Shown here: positions 52,300-61,660 of the stretch, piece by piece | Numbering within the stretch: the first letter of the stretch is position 1 | Layout: every line of letters begins with the position of its first letter | NCBI RefSeq assembly: GCF_017298635.1 | Contig: NZ_CP071182.1 | Span: 3,882,001-3,946,000, forward strand | Length of the DNA: 64,000 nt | Direction: 5' to 3' | Source of the DNA: Paenalicyclobacillus mengziensis | Lineage (GTDB): Bacteria > Bacillota > Bacilli > Alicyclobacillales > Alicyclobacillaceae | Program-made: the position numbers and the translations under genes | Notes under the pieces: model-generated | Database searches by the model: none | What the model was told of the DNA's origin: nothing | What the model saw: only the letters and a program-made list of their open reading frames with translations

Positions 52300-52422
52300 T
52301 GATGGCCTGCGTTTTCAGGCGTTGTTTGTCGTCTGGGTGGATTGTTTGCACTGTGGGCACATTGAACTTCGTAGAAATGTGTGACGCATAGACATTATCG
52401 CTAGTTAAGCGGAGGGTACAAC

Positions 52423-53880
52423 GTGTCGACAAACTTGCATCGCTTTAAAAACCGGCTACCGTTACCGTCAATTCGAGAACGACGCAATTACCATTGGTTC
52501 GTAGTGACCACCGTTTGCATTGGTGCGTTTATGGCGGCGCTTGATGCAAGCATCATCAACATTGCGCTGCCGACATTGCAAAAGCACTTTGACGTCCGTC
52601 TGCATGTCATCGAATGGGTGAGTTTGGTCTACTTGCTCACTCTGACAGGACTGGTCGTTCCATTTGGCCGAGTTGCAGACATGGTCGGAAGACGCTGGAT
52701 GTACGCCTTTGGATTTACCGTCTTTATTATCGGTTCAGTATTCTGTGGTTTGTCCGGAACATTAACACAACTGCTCATTTTTCGTGGAGTTCAGGCCGTT
52801 GGCGCTGCCATGTTGCAGGCAAACAGCGTATCCATTGTTACCGCTGCAACACCCGCCTACGACCGTGGTAAAGCCATCGGTATTCAGGCCAGTGCACAAG
52901 GAATTGGCTTAACCCTCGGCCCGACAGTCGGGGGCACTTTGATATCTTTGTTAAGTTGGCGTTGGATCTTTCTCATTAACCTGCCTGTCGGCGTCGTTGG
53001 TACCTTGCTTGGTGTCCTTTTGCTTCCTCGTGATGAGAAACAAGAACGCAAAGAACGGTTTGATTTCGCTGGTGCAGCCCTGCTTATCCCGTCCGTAGTT
53101 ACCCTTATCTTTATTTTGAATATGGGTCTGAACGAAGGTTGGACCTCTGTGCCTATTCTTATCAGCTACGCATTGTTTATCGCCTGCCTGACTGCATTTG
53201 TTACTGTCGAGCGGAAAATCAGTGCGCCTATGGTCGATCTTTCACTGTTTCGAAGCACGACATTCTCTTTAGGTAACGTCACAGGCATACTGTCTTTTGC
53301 CATGATGTATGCGGTTTTGTTGCTGACCCCGTTTTATCTCAATGGGGTCTCCCGATTGAACCCGTTTTTGTCCGGCTTACTTGTCTCCATCATTCCGGTT
53401 GGGATGACCTTAATGACCCCATTAGCTGGCTTCATCTCCGATGCTCGCGGACCACGCTTACCGGCTGTGCTCGGGATGTTGGCAGGGCTTATCGGTTCGG
53501 GTTTGTTGGCGATAATGTCTGCGAACGCGTGGAGTTTCGCCTTTTTGGCTGCCGGGTTATTTTTGGTAGGGTCTGGCGTCGGGCTGTTTACGCCTCCGAA
53601 CAACAGTAGCGTTATGGGCAGTGTTCCACAACACCGTCTTGGCATAACTGGGGGTATTCTGAACATGGCGCGGTCATTAGGGATGGGACTCGGCATTACC
53701 CTCGGCGGCCTCTCTTATCAAACCTATTTGAGGATGCAAGGAGTGCACGAGGAGTATGCAGTTGCCCTACCAAAGATGGTGTTCGCTTTCCACCTGTCCT
53801 TTCTAACGGTAGGCGTCGTTGCCCTTTTAGGGGTACTCTTGTCATTAAAAAACAAAATCAGGACGCTGCACAGCTCCTGA
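52423..53880 (+). CDS. MFS drug efflux transporter, DHA2 (EmrB/QacA) family
   Basis: 485-residue proton antiporter with 14 predicted helices. It starts at a GTG with GGAGGG 6 nt upstream. VCIGAFMAALDASIINIALPTLQKHF is the DHA2 motif in helix 1, PFGRVADMVGRRWMYAFG is motif A, and QGIGLTLGPTVGGTLI is the antiporter motif C. Substrate unknown; multidrug export is the usual annotation. Confidence 0.92.
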   Translation: MSTNLHRFKNRLPLPSIRERRNYHWFVVTTVCIGAFMAALDASIINIALPTLQKHFDVRLHVIEWVSLVYLLTLTGLVVPFGRVADMVGRRWMYAFGFTVFIIGSVFCGLSGTLTQLLIFRGVQAVGAAMLQANSVSIVTAATPAYDRGKAIGIQASAQGIGLTLGPTVGGTLISLLSWRWIFLINLPVGVVGTLLGVLLLPRDEKQERKERFDFAGAALLIPSVVTLIFILNMGLNEGWTSVPILISYALFIACLTAFVTVERKISAPMVDLSLFRSTTFSLGNVTGILSFAMMYAVLLLTPFYLNGVSRLNPFLSGLLVSIIPVGMTLMTPLAGFISDARGPRLPAVLGMLAGLIGSGLLAIMSANAWSFAFLAAGLFLVGSGVGLFTPPNNSSVMGSVPQHRLGITGGILNMARSLGMGLGITLGGLSYQTYLRMQGVHEEYAVALPKMVFAFHLSFLTVGVVALLGVLLSLKNKIRTLHSS

Positions 53881-53888
53881 TTTTGTTT
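53851..53888 (+). terminator. Terminator overlapping the end of the DHA2 transporter gene
   Basis: 13-bp arms AACAAAATCAGGA (53851-53863) and TCCTGATTTTGTT (53875-53887). The stop codon (53878-53880) lies inside the second arm, which supplies a T-rich end. Confidence 0.8.
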
Positions 53889-53983
53889 GACAATATTGGT
53901 TTTGCAGAATAATTTTTTCGCGAATATTGGCTTGAGAATTGGTTTTTGGTCTAATGAGTAGATACCTTGATGGATGCCGAGGG

Positions 53984-54925
53984 CTAACTCTGTACCAGAC
54001 GACGTCTAGTCACGACCAAACTAAATGTCCAGAGGCCAATGACCGGTATGCTGTTCAAATCTGTTGCTGCACCAGCGAATAAGCCCCCAAAATCTTGGCC
54101 AAACCACCAGGACCAGAACAACCAAGCAAATGCTAAAGTTATGGTGAACGGGTTCCATAGGTCTAGCAACGTAAGCATAGCCATCAGCAACATAAAAAGC
54201 ACAAGAACCAGATTGATGAGACCATAGTACTGCATGATGGTGAGCGCAAAGTGCTCAATGGGATTGCCGATAAAGCGAGGTTGCGGCAATGCGCCTGCTG
54301 TGCCGAAGGACGCCATCAGAGCAGTTGGCTGCCAAAAGCCTTCAGCTGGCATGACTTGAAAGAACGCCATAAAAAACCAAAATAGAGTCGTCACATAACG
54401 TAATGTGGTTCGAGCACTACCCTCATTCAACACACCAATCATACCGAGCAAGAGCAGACTAGAGATAACATAGAGAAACGCAGACCCTGGCGAGCCAATC
54501 AGATAGCTCGGTTCACCAAACAGATGACCAAAAGCCTCTCCAAAAGTCCATACAAAAATTCCCCAGATGACAGATAACGCAAGACCGAGCGTTCGCAGTG
54601 AATGGCGTCCAAAGAGCATCAAAAGTCCAATGGCGAGTTGCAGCGATGCTGCCAATACGTTGAACAACACTGGGTGGGTCGACCACAGCATGGAGCCCTG
54701 ATGCATCAGGGTCACCACAAAACCGGGTTGACCATCTGCAACACCTTGAATGGTGCTTTCCATGATTTTTGGGGGATACCATGCATAGAAATCTGGTGTA
54801 AACATCAATGGCTGAAACTGTAATAACCCGGCGATCATCCACAATACTCCGATCCCTGTCCGGAGCACCGACTGAATCTGTAACCCGTTCGAATTGTCTG
54901 CAATCGATATTACCGGTGCTTCCAC
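53984..54925 (-). CDS. Polytopic membrane protein of unknown function
   Basis: 313 residues from a GTG (AAAGGAG 12 nt upstream). Seven to eight hydrophobic segments are visible, including LRTGIGVLWMIAGLLQFQPLMF near the start, LFNVLAASLQLAIGLLMLFGRHSLRTLGLALSVIWGIFVWTFGEAFGHLFGEPSYLIGSPGSAFLYVISSLLLLG, and WLFWSWWFGQDFGGLFAGAATDLNSIPVIGLWTFSLVV. His and Glu residues in EAFGHLFGEP could bind metal. It vaguely resembles DoxX/DoxD-like proteins. No function is assigned. Confidence 0.7.
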   Translation of the reverse strand: MEAPVISIADNSNGLQIQSVLRTGIGVLWMIAGLLQFQPLMFTPDFYAWYPPKIMESTIQGVADGQPGFVVTLMHQGSMLWSTHPVLFNVLAASLQLAIGLLMLFGRHSLRTLGLALSVIWGIFVWTFGEAFGHLFGEPSYLIGSPGSAFLYVISSLLLLGMIGVLNEGSARTTLRYVTTLFWFFMAFFQVMPAEGFWQPTALMASFGTAGALPQPRFIGNPIEHFALTIMQYYGLINLVLVLFMLLMAMLTLLDLWNPFTITLAFAWLFWSWWFGQDFGGLFAGAATDLNSIPVIGLWTFSLVVTRRRLVQS

Positions 54926-55091
54926 GAACCACCACCACTCCTTTCTGAGAGAATCCTAAAGGACCTATTTCTTTAGAATGCAAAACTTGTGACAGAACTT
55001 AGAATGGCTTGTTTATGTGGGACTAGTCTAACGGAGATGCAGGTATTTTTCCAGCCAATTTAGACATTCCGAAAGTTTGCACACAGATTTT

Positions 55092-57701
55092 CTAAGAAAA
55101 TCTGCGGCGGAGCTTTACTGCATCAATCCATAGCATACTCGTAAAGCCAAAAATGATGGTCAACACCAACAATCGCACAGGGATGGAAGTAAAGAGAAAC
55201 AAGTGTTGTAAAAGAGGTGTATAGATGATAACCGGTAGGAACGCAAACGCAGAAAAAATAATGTACCACACAGCCGAGTTTTTCCTGCGAATCGACCCCA
55301 GTGCAGTCAGCGACCATGAGCGATTTACGAGGATGAGCGCAACATTGCTAGAAATCAGTGTGGCAAATGTAACCCCACGGACAACACGCTCATCAAGACC
55401 TACAGACATGGTGACGAAGTACACAAAAAGAGCTGCCACCAGTGCAGTAAGACCTTGTAATCCAGCGAATATGAGTGTTGAAGTCCGAAATATATGTTGC
55501 TTTACATCTCGCGGTGGTCGACGCATCACATCAGATTCAGCCGGTTCTGCTTCGAATGCGACCGAACATGCTGGGTCGATGATGAGTTCCATAAACACGA
55601 CATGAGCCGGCAGTAAAATCGGGGGAAGCTGTAGCACAATGGGGAGCATTGAAAGTCCAATAATCGGGATGTGAATAGCCAGCACGTAGACAAAGGCTTT
55701 ATTCAGATTGTCGTAAATCCTTCTCCCAAGTTTTATCGCGGCCACAATTGCTGCAAAGTCGTCGTCGAGTAAAACGAGAGAAGCGGCTTCTCTCGCAACA
55801 TCTGTTCCACGAAGACCCATAGCGATACCTATATGTGAGGCTTTCAAGGCAGGTGCATCATTGATGCCATCCCCAGTCATGGCAACGATTTCTCCGTTTC
55901 TTTTCAGGGCATTAACAATGCGAAGCTTTTGGTCTGGAACAATCCTTGCAAAGATATCCACCGCCTTTACTGACCGAGACAATTGCAAGTCAGTCAGCTT
56001 GTCTAATGCTTCTCCCGTCATGACTTGTACCGTATTCCGTAGCCCCGCTTCTCGGGCAATACTCTGAGCTGTGATGGGGTAGTCGCCGGTTATCATCACG
56101 ATTCTGACGCCGGCTGACTGAAACTGTTCTACCGCCTGTGGTACAGAACTGCGGACCGGGTCACGGAATCCAATCAAGCCAAGCCACGCAAACGAATACT
56201 TGGAGACATCCAGAAGCCGCGGCTGTGGTGTGCTCATGCTAGGAAGAACTGGTGAACAAAGGTCAGGCTGCCGTCCATTGTTCGCTACTAAATCCATGCC
56301 TGCTGCTGCCGGAAAGCGCGACCTGGCGACTGCCAAAACGCGTATCCCCGACTCCGCAAGCCGATTGACTTCACGGGTCACTTCCGCGACTGTTTGTTGG
56401 TTCAGACGACATAGGTGAGCAACCGCTTCAGGTGCACCTTTGGTGGCTGCAATATAACTAGACTGGTCACATTTCCAAATGTTCGTCACGGCCAACAATT
56501 GTTTTGTCAGAGGGGATACTTTTATGAGTTTCCAGTCCTTGCGTTGGGCAGTGTTCACTTGATGAGACTCTGCCATTGCTATGATGGCTCTCTCCATAGG
56601 GTCGTATGGGTCGACACTGCATGCAAGACTGGCATACTCGAGGACCGACGCAGCATCTCCTTGAATCTGTTCACCCTTGCTGAGGTTTGTTACACCGTTA
56701 CCTGTGACGACTTCGGCGACGGTCATTCGATTCTCTGTCAGGGTTCCCGTTTTATCCGTGCACAGTACGGTGGCAGAACCAAGCGTCTCGATGGCCGGTG
56801 CGCGCCGTGTCAAAACACGGTATCTGGACATACGCCAGGATCCAAGCGTGAGAAACAATGTGAACACAACTGGCAGTTCCTCGGGAATCAGAGCCATGGC
56901 CAACGTGATGCCAGCGAGCAGGCCCTCGACGAAATTGTGATGGAAGAAGGAATATGTGGCGGCTGAGATGCCACACAAGAGCAGGCCAACGCTCGCAAGT
57001 AAACGCACCATCTGCTTTGTTTCCTGTTCTAGGAGGGTAGGTTCCCCCATGATATGCCCGAGTGATGAGCCGATTTTTCCAAACTGGGACTTCGTTCCCG
57101 TTGCGATGACCTGAGCCGTACCTTCTCCGCCAACAATCAATGTGCCCGAATACACCAAAGATTCGGCACCAACGGCATCCCGACCAACATCTAAGCTAGA
57201 GGACTTCATCACCGGTACGGATTCTCCCGTCAGCAACGATTCATCTACAGTCAGGTGTAAAGCGCGTTCCAAAATGGCGTCTGCACATACCCTGTCTCCC
57301 TCGCGAACAACCAGTGTGTCTCCCGGCACAACTTCTTGACTTGGGATTCGGCGATGTTCACCGTTACGAATCACCGTCGCATGCGGAGCAGACAGAACCC
57401 GAAGGGACTCAATGGCCTTGTCTGTCTTTCGCTGCTGATAAAAAGATATCGCCATCGTCAAAATGACAAAACTGAGCAGTAATGTTGCCTCTTCCGTGTT
57501 GCCAAGGAACAGATAAATTAACCCGCAGGCCACCAACAAGAGAAACATTGGTTCACGGACGATTTCCAACGCGAGACGAAGCCAGTTTCGACCTTCGGCT
57601 TGCGGAATTTCGTTTGGGCCATACTGTTCAAGGAGCCGACTAGCTTCGTCGTCACTTAGCCCCACTCCATTCAGTCCGTTCACAGTCGTCCCTCCGAGCA
57701 T
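55092..57701 (-). CDS. Cation-transporting P-type ATPase (P2/P3-like)
   Basis: About 869 residues. I use the ATG at 57701; a GTG at 57710 or the far ATG at 57767 are alternatives. Motifs run in order: N-terminal GLSDDEASRLLEQYGPNEIP, LTGESVPV (actuator), PEELPVVFTLFLTLGSWRMSRYRVLTRRAPAIETLGS, the phosphorylated CTDKTGTLTENRMTV, KGAPEAVAHLC (nucleotide site), and MTGDGINDAPALKASHIGIAMG. The membrane motif IPEELP and the C-terminal FMELIIDPACSVAFEAEPAE group it with Ca2+/Mg2+/H+-type pumps rather than heavy-metal CPx pumps. No N-terminal metal-binding Cys are present. The ion is unknown. Confidence 0.9.
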   Translation of the reverse strand: MLGGTTVNGLNGVGLSDDEASRLLEQYGPNEIPQAEGRNWLRLALEIVREPMFLLLVACGLIYLFLGNTEEATLLLSFVILTMAISFYQQRKTDKAIESLRVLSAPHATVIRNGEHRRIPSQEVVPGDTLVVREGDRVCADAILERALHLTVDESLLTGESVPVMKSSSLDVGRDAVGAESLVYSGTLIVGGEGTAQVIATGTKSQFGKIGSSLGHIMGEPTLLEQETKQMVRLLASVGLLLCGISAATYSFFHHNFVEGLLAGITLAMALIPEELPVVFTLFLTLGSWRMSRYRVLTRRAPAIETLGSATVLCTDKTGTLTENRMTVAEVVTGNGVTNLSKGEQIQGDAASVLEYASLACSVDPYDPMERAIIAMAESHQVNTAQRKDWKLIKVSPLTKQLLAVTNIWKCDQSSYIAATKGAPEAVAHLCRLNQQTVAEVTREVNRLAESGIRVLAVARSRFPAAAGMDLVANNGRQPDLCSPVLPSMSTPQPRLLDVSKYSFAWLGLIGFRDPVRSSVPQAVEQFQSAGVRIVMITGDYPITAQSIAREAGLRNTVQVMTGEALDKLTDLQLSRSVKAVDIFARIVPDQKLRIVNALKRNGEIVAMTGDGINDAPALKASHIGIAMGLRGTDVAREAASLVLLDDDFAAIVAAIKLGRRIYDNLNKAFVYVLAIHIPIIGLSMLPIVLQLPPILLPAHVVFMELIIDPACSVAFEAEPAESDVMRRPPRDVKQHIFRTSTLIFAGLQGLTALVAALFVYFVTMSVGLDERVVRGVTFATLISSNVALILVNRSWSLTALGSIRRKNSAVWYIIFSAFAFLPVIIYTPLLQHLFLFTSIPVRLLVLTIIFGFTSMLWIDAVKLRRRFS

Positions 57702-57780
57702 GATTTTCACTGACTCCCCTTGATTATCCCGCACGTGGGACATGACCACATGTCTCGCATGAATCATTTGCTATCTACAT

Positions 57781-57856
57781 CACAAGAACCACCTGCGTTT
57801 CTTGTGGACATATGTAAAATGCCCGCTGAGCTACCGGACCGGTAGTCTTTGCGGGC
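57781..57856 (-). terminator. Two hairpins between the G1 peptidase and P-type ATPase genes
   Basis: CACAAGAA/TTCTTGTG (57781-57806, 8 bp) and a larger structure, GCCCGC/GCGGGC (57821-57856) enclosing CTACCGG-A-CCGGTAG. On the minus strand the larger hairpin is followed by ATTTTACAT, so it probably ends the G1 peptidase transcript. Confidence 0.65.
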
Positions 57857-57921
57857 TAGTCTGTCTTCTTGTATAGCGTGAACTGCGTTACACAAGTCCT
57901 TATGAGGTTAACTAGATGAGG

Positions 57922-58740
57922 TTAACTAGATGGATGATGTGGCTGATTTGAACCGTACTGGATAGTAAAGGAATCACCGTTTGGTCCCGGTAACGACGGC
58001 GTAGATACCTGCACACCATTTTGAACCATGGCTCCTCCTTGGCTCGCCTGAAGGTACGGATCGGTGCCATTGGCAACACAGTTTTGAAATGTCGTTTGTC
58101 CGTAATTGGCCAGAGTTCCAACCTGACCATTTACAAGTGGAGCCTCTATAATCCATTCCGCAGAGGTCTGCGGTCCCCCATATTTCACGTCTGTCTGCTG
58201 AAACACCCAGCCGCGGGTCCGGTTGCCCATGGAGATGGACCAGTTTCCGTTCGCTTGACGTGTTATGCTTGCCACAACCTGGTCGCCACCGGAAACCGGA
58301 TACTGATGCGCATCGATGGCGGTCTCCGGATTCGGGAGGATTTCCCACCAGGCGTAGTACTGCGGTTTTCCGTTTACGACATTTTGAGCAGTTCCGGTTT
58401 GAATGAGCCCGTTCTCATTAAATCCATCAATGCCTATCCAGGCAGCGCTGTAGGTGTCAGTAGAAGCACTGGAGCCTCCAAAAAGAGAGCGCAGCCAGTG
58501 AAGCAGTCTTCCCCACCATGAACTTGGCTGTGACTGTGCAGTTGCTTGAACTGTGGGCACTGTCCACTGTGCAGAAATGGCATCGTACGTTCCCGCTGTG
58601 TTGCTTTCGATTCCGTAGCCTGACCAGTTTGACGAAGACCATCCAAAAGCAGACTGATTTGTCACCGCACCCGAAGCCGTCTCAACAGGACGGCGCGTTG
58701 CATTTTCAGGTGTGTGTAATGGGTGAAGAACTTGTCTCAC
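57922..58740 (-). CDS. Peptidase family G1 (eqolisin-like glutamic protease)
   Basis: 272-residue acid protease relative. Starts at a GTG with GGGAGG 7 nt upstream. Family features are SSNWSGYGIES, the catalytic Gln in ISAQWTVPTVQ, WIGIDGF, QYYAWWEILPNP, and the catalytic Glu region AEWIIEAPLVNGQVGTLANYG. About 20 residues after WTVP an insert (SSWWGRLLHWLRSLFGG) is amphipathic and unusual. The N-terminus MRQVLHPLHTPENATRR is not a signal peptide, although characterised members act outside the cell at low pH. Bacterial members are known from Alicyclobacillus, which supports the taxonomic guess. Confidence 0.87.
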   Translation of the reverse strand: MRQVLHPLHTPENATRRPVETASGAVTNQSAFGWSSSNWSGYGIESNTAGTYDAISAQWTVPTVQATAQSQPSSWWGRLLHWLRSLFGGSSASTDTYSAAWIGIDGFNENGLIQTGTAQNVVNGKPQYYAWWEILPNPETAIDAHQYPVSGGDQVVASITRQANGNWSISMGNRTRGWVFQQTDVKYGGPQTSAEWIIEAPLVNGQVGTLANYGQTTFQNCVANGTDPYLQASQGGAMVQNGVQVSTPSLPGPNGDSFTIQYGSNQPHHPSS

Positions 58741-58844
58741 GTTGTCGCCTCCCCTTCATATCACTCCTGTACTCTATGACAGAAGAAATATCGATGGAGA
58801 GGACACTTGTGTACGACATCGTGCCTATTTGAACAATGATTCAA

Positions 58845-60101
58845 TTACGTGAGATCTGCTGCCGGGGTCGTCGCATCAGGCACCGCAGGTACATCTTTAC
58901 GAGCAAAGACATACCAATACGCCGCCACGATGATGGTGAACAAAAGTCCTGTTGTCAGCATAATAAATCGCGGTGAGATACTTACACCGAGGGCTCCGTA
59001 CAACCAGTTTGCAAGCGACATTAGCCCGGAGGCCAAGACCAAGTACACCCCCGTGACACGACCTCGAACGGCTTCCACTGTCGACTCCTGAACGATAGCG
59101 ATGGTGATAGTCATGAAAACCGCTTGTGATGATCCTACCACGAGGATAGCTACAATCGACGACACAGGCGTTGAACTCGACCCTAACCATGCCAATGACA
59201 ATCCACTAACCACCGCACTGACCCAGAATAAAACTGTGCGTACTTTATGGCTTGTAATGGCTGCGAGCACCAGTGTACCGATAATGGCCCCTAGTCCAAC
59301 CATACTCATCAGCATCCCGTAAAAGCTGGAATGGGTGGAAAGTCCGAGGTCTTTCTGAACGAATACGGGAAGCATACCGAGAAACGCCATCGTGAGCGCA
59401 CAATGAAGGCCAACAAGCACAATCATCGCAGACAGACTTCGAGAGGAACGAATGTAGTGAAATCCTCTCGCCAAAGCTTGAAAGAACGCCTCTTTATCCA
59501 CGACCTGTACCCGGGGAACTTTTAATCGGAAAATCAGTACAAGCGTCAAGAGATAAATGCCCGCACAGAACAAGTACACAGATTGCGGTCCGAATGCTGC
59601 ATAAAGTGGCGCTGCAAGGATGGGACCCACAAATTCTGTGCCACGCTGTCCGACAGCCTGTAGGGAGTAGGCGTTGTACAGCCCGTCGCGTGGTACGAGC
59701 GTCGGGACCAGGGCATTCACAGAAACGCTGATGGTACTCGAAGCTAATCCAAACATGAGGGACATGATAATCATGCCCATTGGAGACAGCACGTGAGTAA
59801 TGGTCATAGAATACAGAACGCCGAGTACGATGAGACTAAGGACGACCGCGGCAAGCATCAAAACCCTTCGTTCCAACTTGTCTGCAAGTACGCCGACAAT
59901 TGGCGCACCGACGATGCTTGGCGCCATGGATGCAAATATCAAAGCACCAGACCAAAAAGATGAATGCGTGATGTTGTACACCTGCATGGTGACCGTCAAT
60001 GTAAAAGACCAAACTCCTGCGTTGGAAAAGGCGACAATCAGCCACAACCATCTGTAATCGGAATACCGAAAGGAGCTGAACATACGGAACAAACGACTCA
60101 A
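58845..60101 (-). CDS. MFS transporter (MFS_3, EntS-like)
   Basis: 418 residues, 12 helices, from a TTG at 60101 with AAGGGG 5 nt upstream; ATG at 60083 or 60125 are alternatives. YRWLWLIVAFSNAGVWSFTLTVTMQVYNIT is helix 1, GVLADKLERRVLMLAAVV is motif A, and the second half begins around ALARGFHYIRSSRSLSAMIVLVG. This group includes siderophore and macrolide exporters and many of unknown substrate. It is divergent from the sulfur gene to its right. Confidence 0.87.
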   Translation of the reverse strand: MSRLFRMFSSFRYSDYRWLWLIVAFSNAGVWSFTLTVTMQVYNITHSSFWSGALIFASMAPSIVGAPIVGVLADKLERRVLMLAAVVLSLIVLGVLYSMTITHVLSPMGMIIMSLMFGLASSTISVSVNALVPTLVPRDGLYNAYSLQAVGQRGTEFVGPILAAPLYAAFGPQSVYLFCAGIYLLTLVLIFRLKVPRVQVVDKEAFFQALARGFHYIRSSRSLSAMIVLVGLHCALTMAFLGMLPVFVQKDLGLSTHSSFYGMLMSMVGLGAIIGTLVLAAITSHKVRTVLFWVSAVVSGLSLAWLGSSSTPVSSIVAILVVGSSQAVFMTITIAIVQESTVEAVRGRVTGVYLVLASGLMSLANWLYGALGVSISPRFIMLTTGLLFTIIVAAYWYVFARKDVPAVPDATTPAADLT

Positions 60102-60227
60102 GTGTACCCCTTCCCCTCCCACCAAATTGATATCAGAATATCATGATTACTACAGCAATTTGCGGTGAATCGGGCAAATTCCGATTTCAACGCCCGACTT
60201 GCTTACTTAGCTGCAGGAAGTTACACT

Positions 60228-60255
60228 TGCATTATACCCCCATGGGTATTAAAAT
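60228..60255 (+). promoter_or_regulatory. Promoter with CsoR/CstR-type operator in the spacer
   Basis: -35 TTGCAT (60228-60233) and -10 TAAAAT (60250-60255) are separated by exactly 16 bp, and that spacer is ATACCCCCATGGGTAT (60234-60249), a CsoR-family-like C/G-tract palindrome. A repressor bound there would occlude polymerase. CstR controls persulfide genes in staphylococci through similar sites. Confidence 0.8.
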
Positions 60256-60291
60256 GGCTACAAGACATTTAACAAAGGAGCGTTGCCAAGC

Positions 60292-61422
60292 ATGTTTGAA
60301 TCGATTGATGCGAAACAACTCCACAACAAACTTGAAAGCGGAGATACCATCGTCCTTGATGTCCGAGGTGCTGCAGCATATTCGGACTGGCATATTCAAC
60401 ACAAAAATGCAAATATGTTGAACATCCAAACCTCCAAGTTAAAGGCGGAAGGACCTGAAGCTTATCCAGAGATTCCGAAAGACAAGGAAGTCGTTGTCAT
60501 CTGTGCAGCCGGAAATGCCAGTAAGGAAGCTTCTCAAATCCTTTCCGAGCATGGTTATCACCCCGTGAATGTCAAAGGCGGTATGAGTTCATGGAGTGAG
60601 TACTACTACTCCGTACCTGTAACACAAACGGAAGACCTTGAACTCTTACAGGTGATTCGCCCTGCCAAAGGTTGTCTGTCTTACATGTTGGTATCCGGTG
60701 ACGAGGCCATTGTCGTCGACGCAGGCCAGCACATCGATTTTTACGAAGAATTGGCTGCACAAAAGCATGCAAAAATTCGTCACGTCCTTGACACGCACTG
60801 CCACGCTGACCACATCTCCGGCGGCCCTGTGTTGGCAAGGGAGAGCGAAGCCAAGTACTGGATTGCTGGCTCAGAGATGCAGGGGTCTAACATGACTTTC
60901 AACCCACTCGTGGACGGACAGACGTTTAATTTCGGAACTTCGAAGTTACAGGTATTAGCAATTCCAACGCCTGGTCATACACCTGGCAGCACATCTTTCT
61001 TCGTCAACGACAAATACCTGCTCAGTGGAGATACTGTGTTTGTAAGCGGTCTGGGGCGTCCGGACCTCGGCGGGAAAGCCAGAGAATGGTCCGCCCTGTT
61101 GTACGACACTGTATCGACCAAGTTGAGCGCAATAGCAGACGATGTCTTGATTCTCCCTGCACACTTCGCCGACATCTCTGAAATGACTGATGCAGGGTAT
61201 GTAGGAAATGACTTCGGTACCATCAAGGCAACCAACGAGTTGTTGCAGGGTGTCTCTGCAGAAGAGTTTACGGAACAGATGGTGGGCCGGGCAGGACAGA
61301 CGCCTCCCAACTACACCACCATCGTACAGATTAACCGCGGCGAGTATCAGCCGAGTGAAACAGAACGGTCCGAACTTGAAGTCGGTCCAAACCGTTGCGC
61401 GGCAAAGCATTTGGCTGGTTAA
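60292..61422 (+). CDS. Rhodanese-persulfide dioxygenase (MBL-fold) fusion
   Basis: 376 residues from the ATG at 60292 (AAAGGAG 11 nt upstream). Residues 1-100 are a rhodanese domain: IVLDVRGAAAYSDWHIQHKNANMLNI, active-site loop ICAAGNASKEA (persulfide Cys) and VKGGMSSWSEYY. Residues 115-360 are a metallo-beta-lactamase domain of the ETHE1/persulfide dioxygenase type: DTHCHADHISGG, IPTPGHTPGSTSFFVNDKYLLSGDTVFVSGLGRPDLGG, and LPAHFAD. It should oxidise low-molecular-weight persulfides to sulfite and transfer sulfane sulfur. Staphylococcal CstB has the domains in the reverse order. The operator upstream supports sulfide/persulfide induction. Confidence 0.92.
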   Translation: MFESIDAKQLHNKLESGDTIVLDVRGAAAYSDWHIQHKNANMLNIQTSKLKAEGPEAYPEIPKDKEVVVICAAGNASKEASQILSEHGYHPVNVKGGMSSWSEYYYSVPVTQTEDLELLQVIRPAKGCLSYMLVSGDEAIVVDAGQHIDFYEELAAQKHAKIRHVLDTHCHADHISGGPVLARESEAKYWIAGSEMQGSNMTFNPLVDGQTFNFGTSKLQVLAIPTPGHTPGSTSFFVNDKYLLSGDTVFVSGLGRPDLGGKAREWSALLYDTVSTKLSAIADDVLILPAHFADISEMTDAGYVGNDFGTIKATNELLQGVSAEEFTEQMVGRAGQTPPNYTTIVQINRGEYQPSETERSELEVGPNRCAAKHLAG

Positions 61423-61480
61423 GGAACTTGCAAGGTAAGCTGATTCATGGCGGAACTGTGCTATGCACCGTATAGATGGG

Positions 61481-61548
61481 GATGACTAGGCAAACCTAGT
61501 CATCTCGTCATCAAATTGTTGACCAAGCCCCCATTTTGGGGGCTTGGT
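61481..61548 (+). terminator. Tandem terminator hairpins after the persulfide dioxygenase gene
   Basis: GATGACTAGG/CCTAGTCATC (61481-61504) is followed by ACCAAGCCCCC-ATTTT-GGGGGCTTGGT (61522-61548) and a T-rich CCTTATACATTT. The second is a strong candidate terminator. Confidence 0.85.
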
Positions 61549-61584
61549 CCTTATACATTTAGACGATTTGTTTGACTTTTATGC

Positions 61585-61607
61585 ATAACGCGCTCTGAAC
61601 GCGTTAT
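61585..61607. repeat. Copy of the ATAACGCG palindromic repeat
   Basis: ATAACGCG-CTCTGAA-CGCGTTAT; same arms and nearly the same loop as the copy at 44584-44608. Confidence 0.85.
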
Positions 61608-61660
61608 TGTTATTGGACACTGGTTATTCAAACCGCGGCACTGCCGTTTCCGTGAACCGT

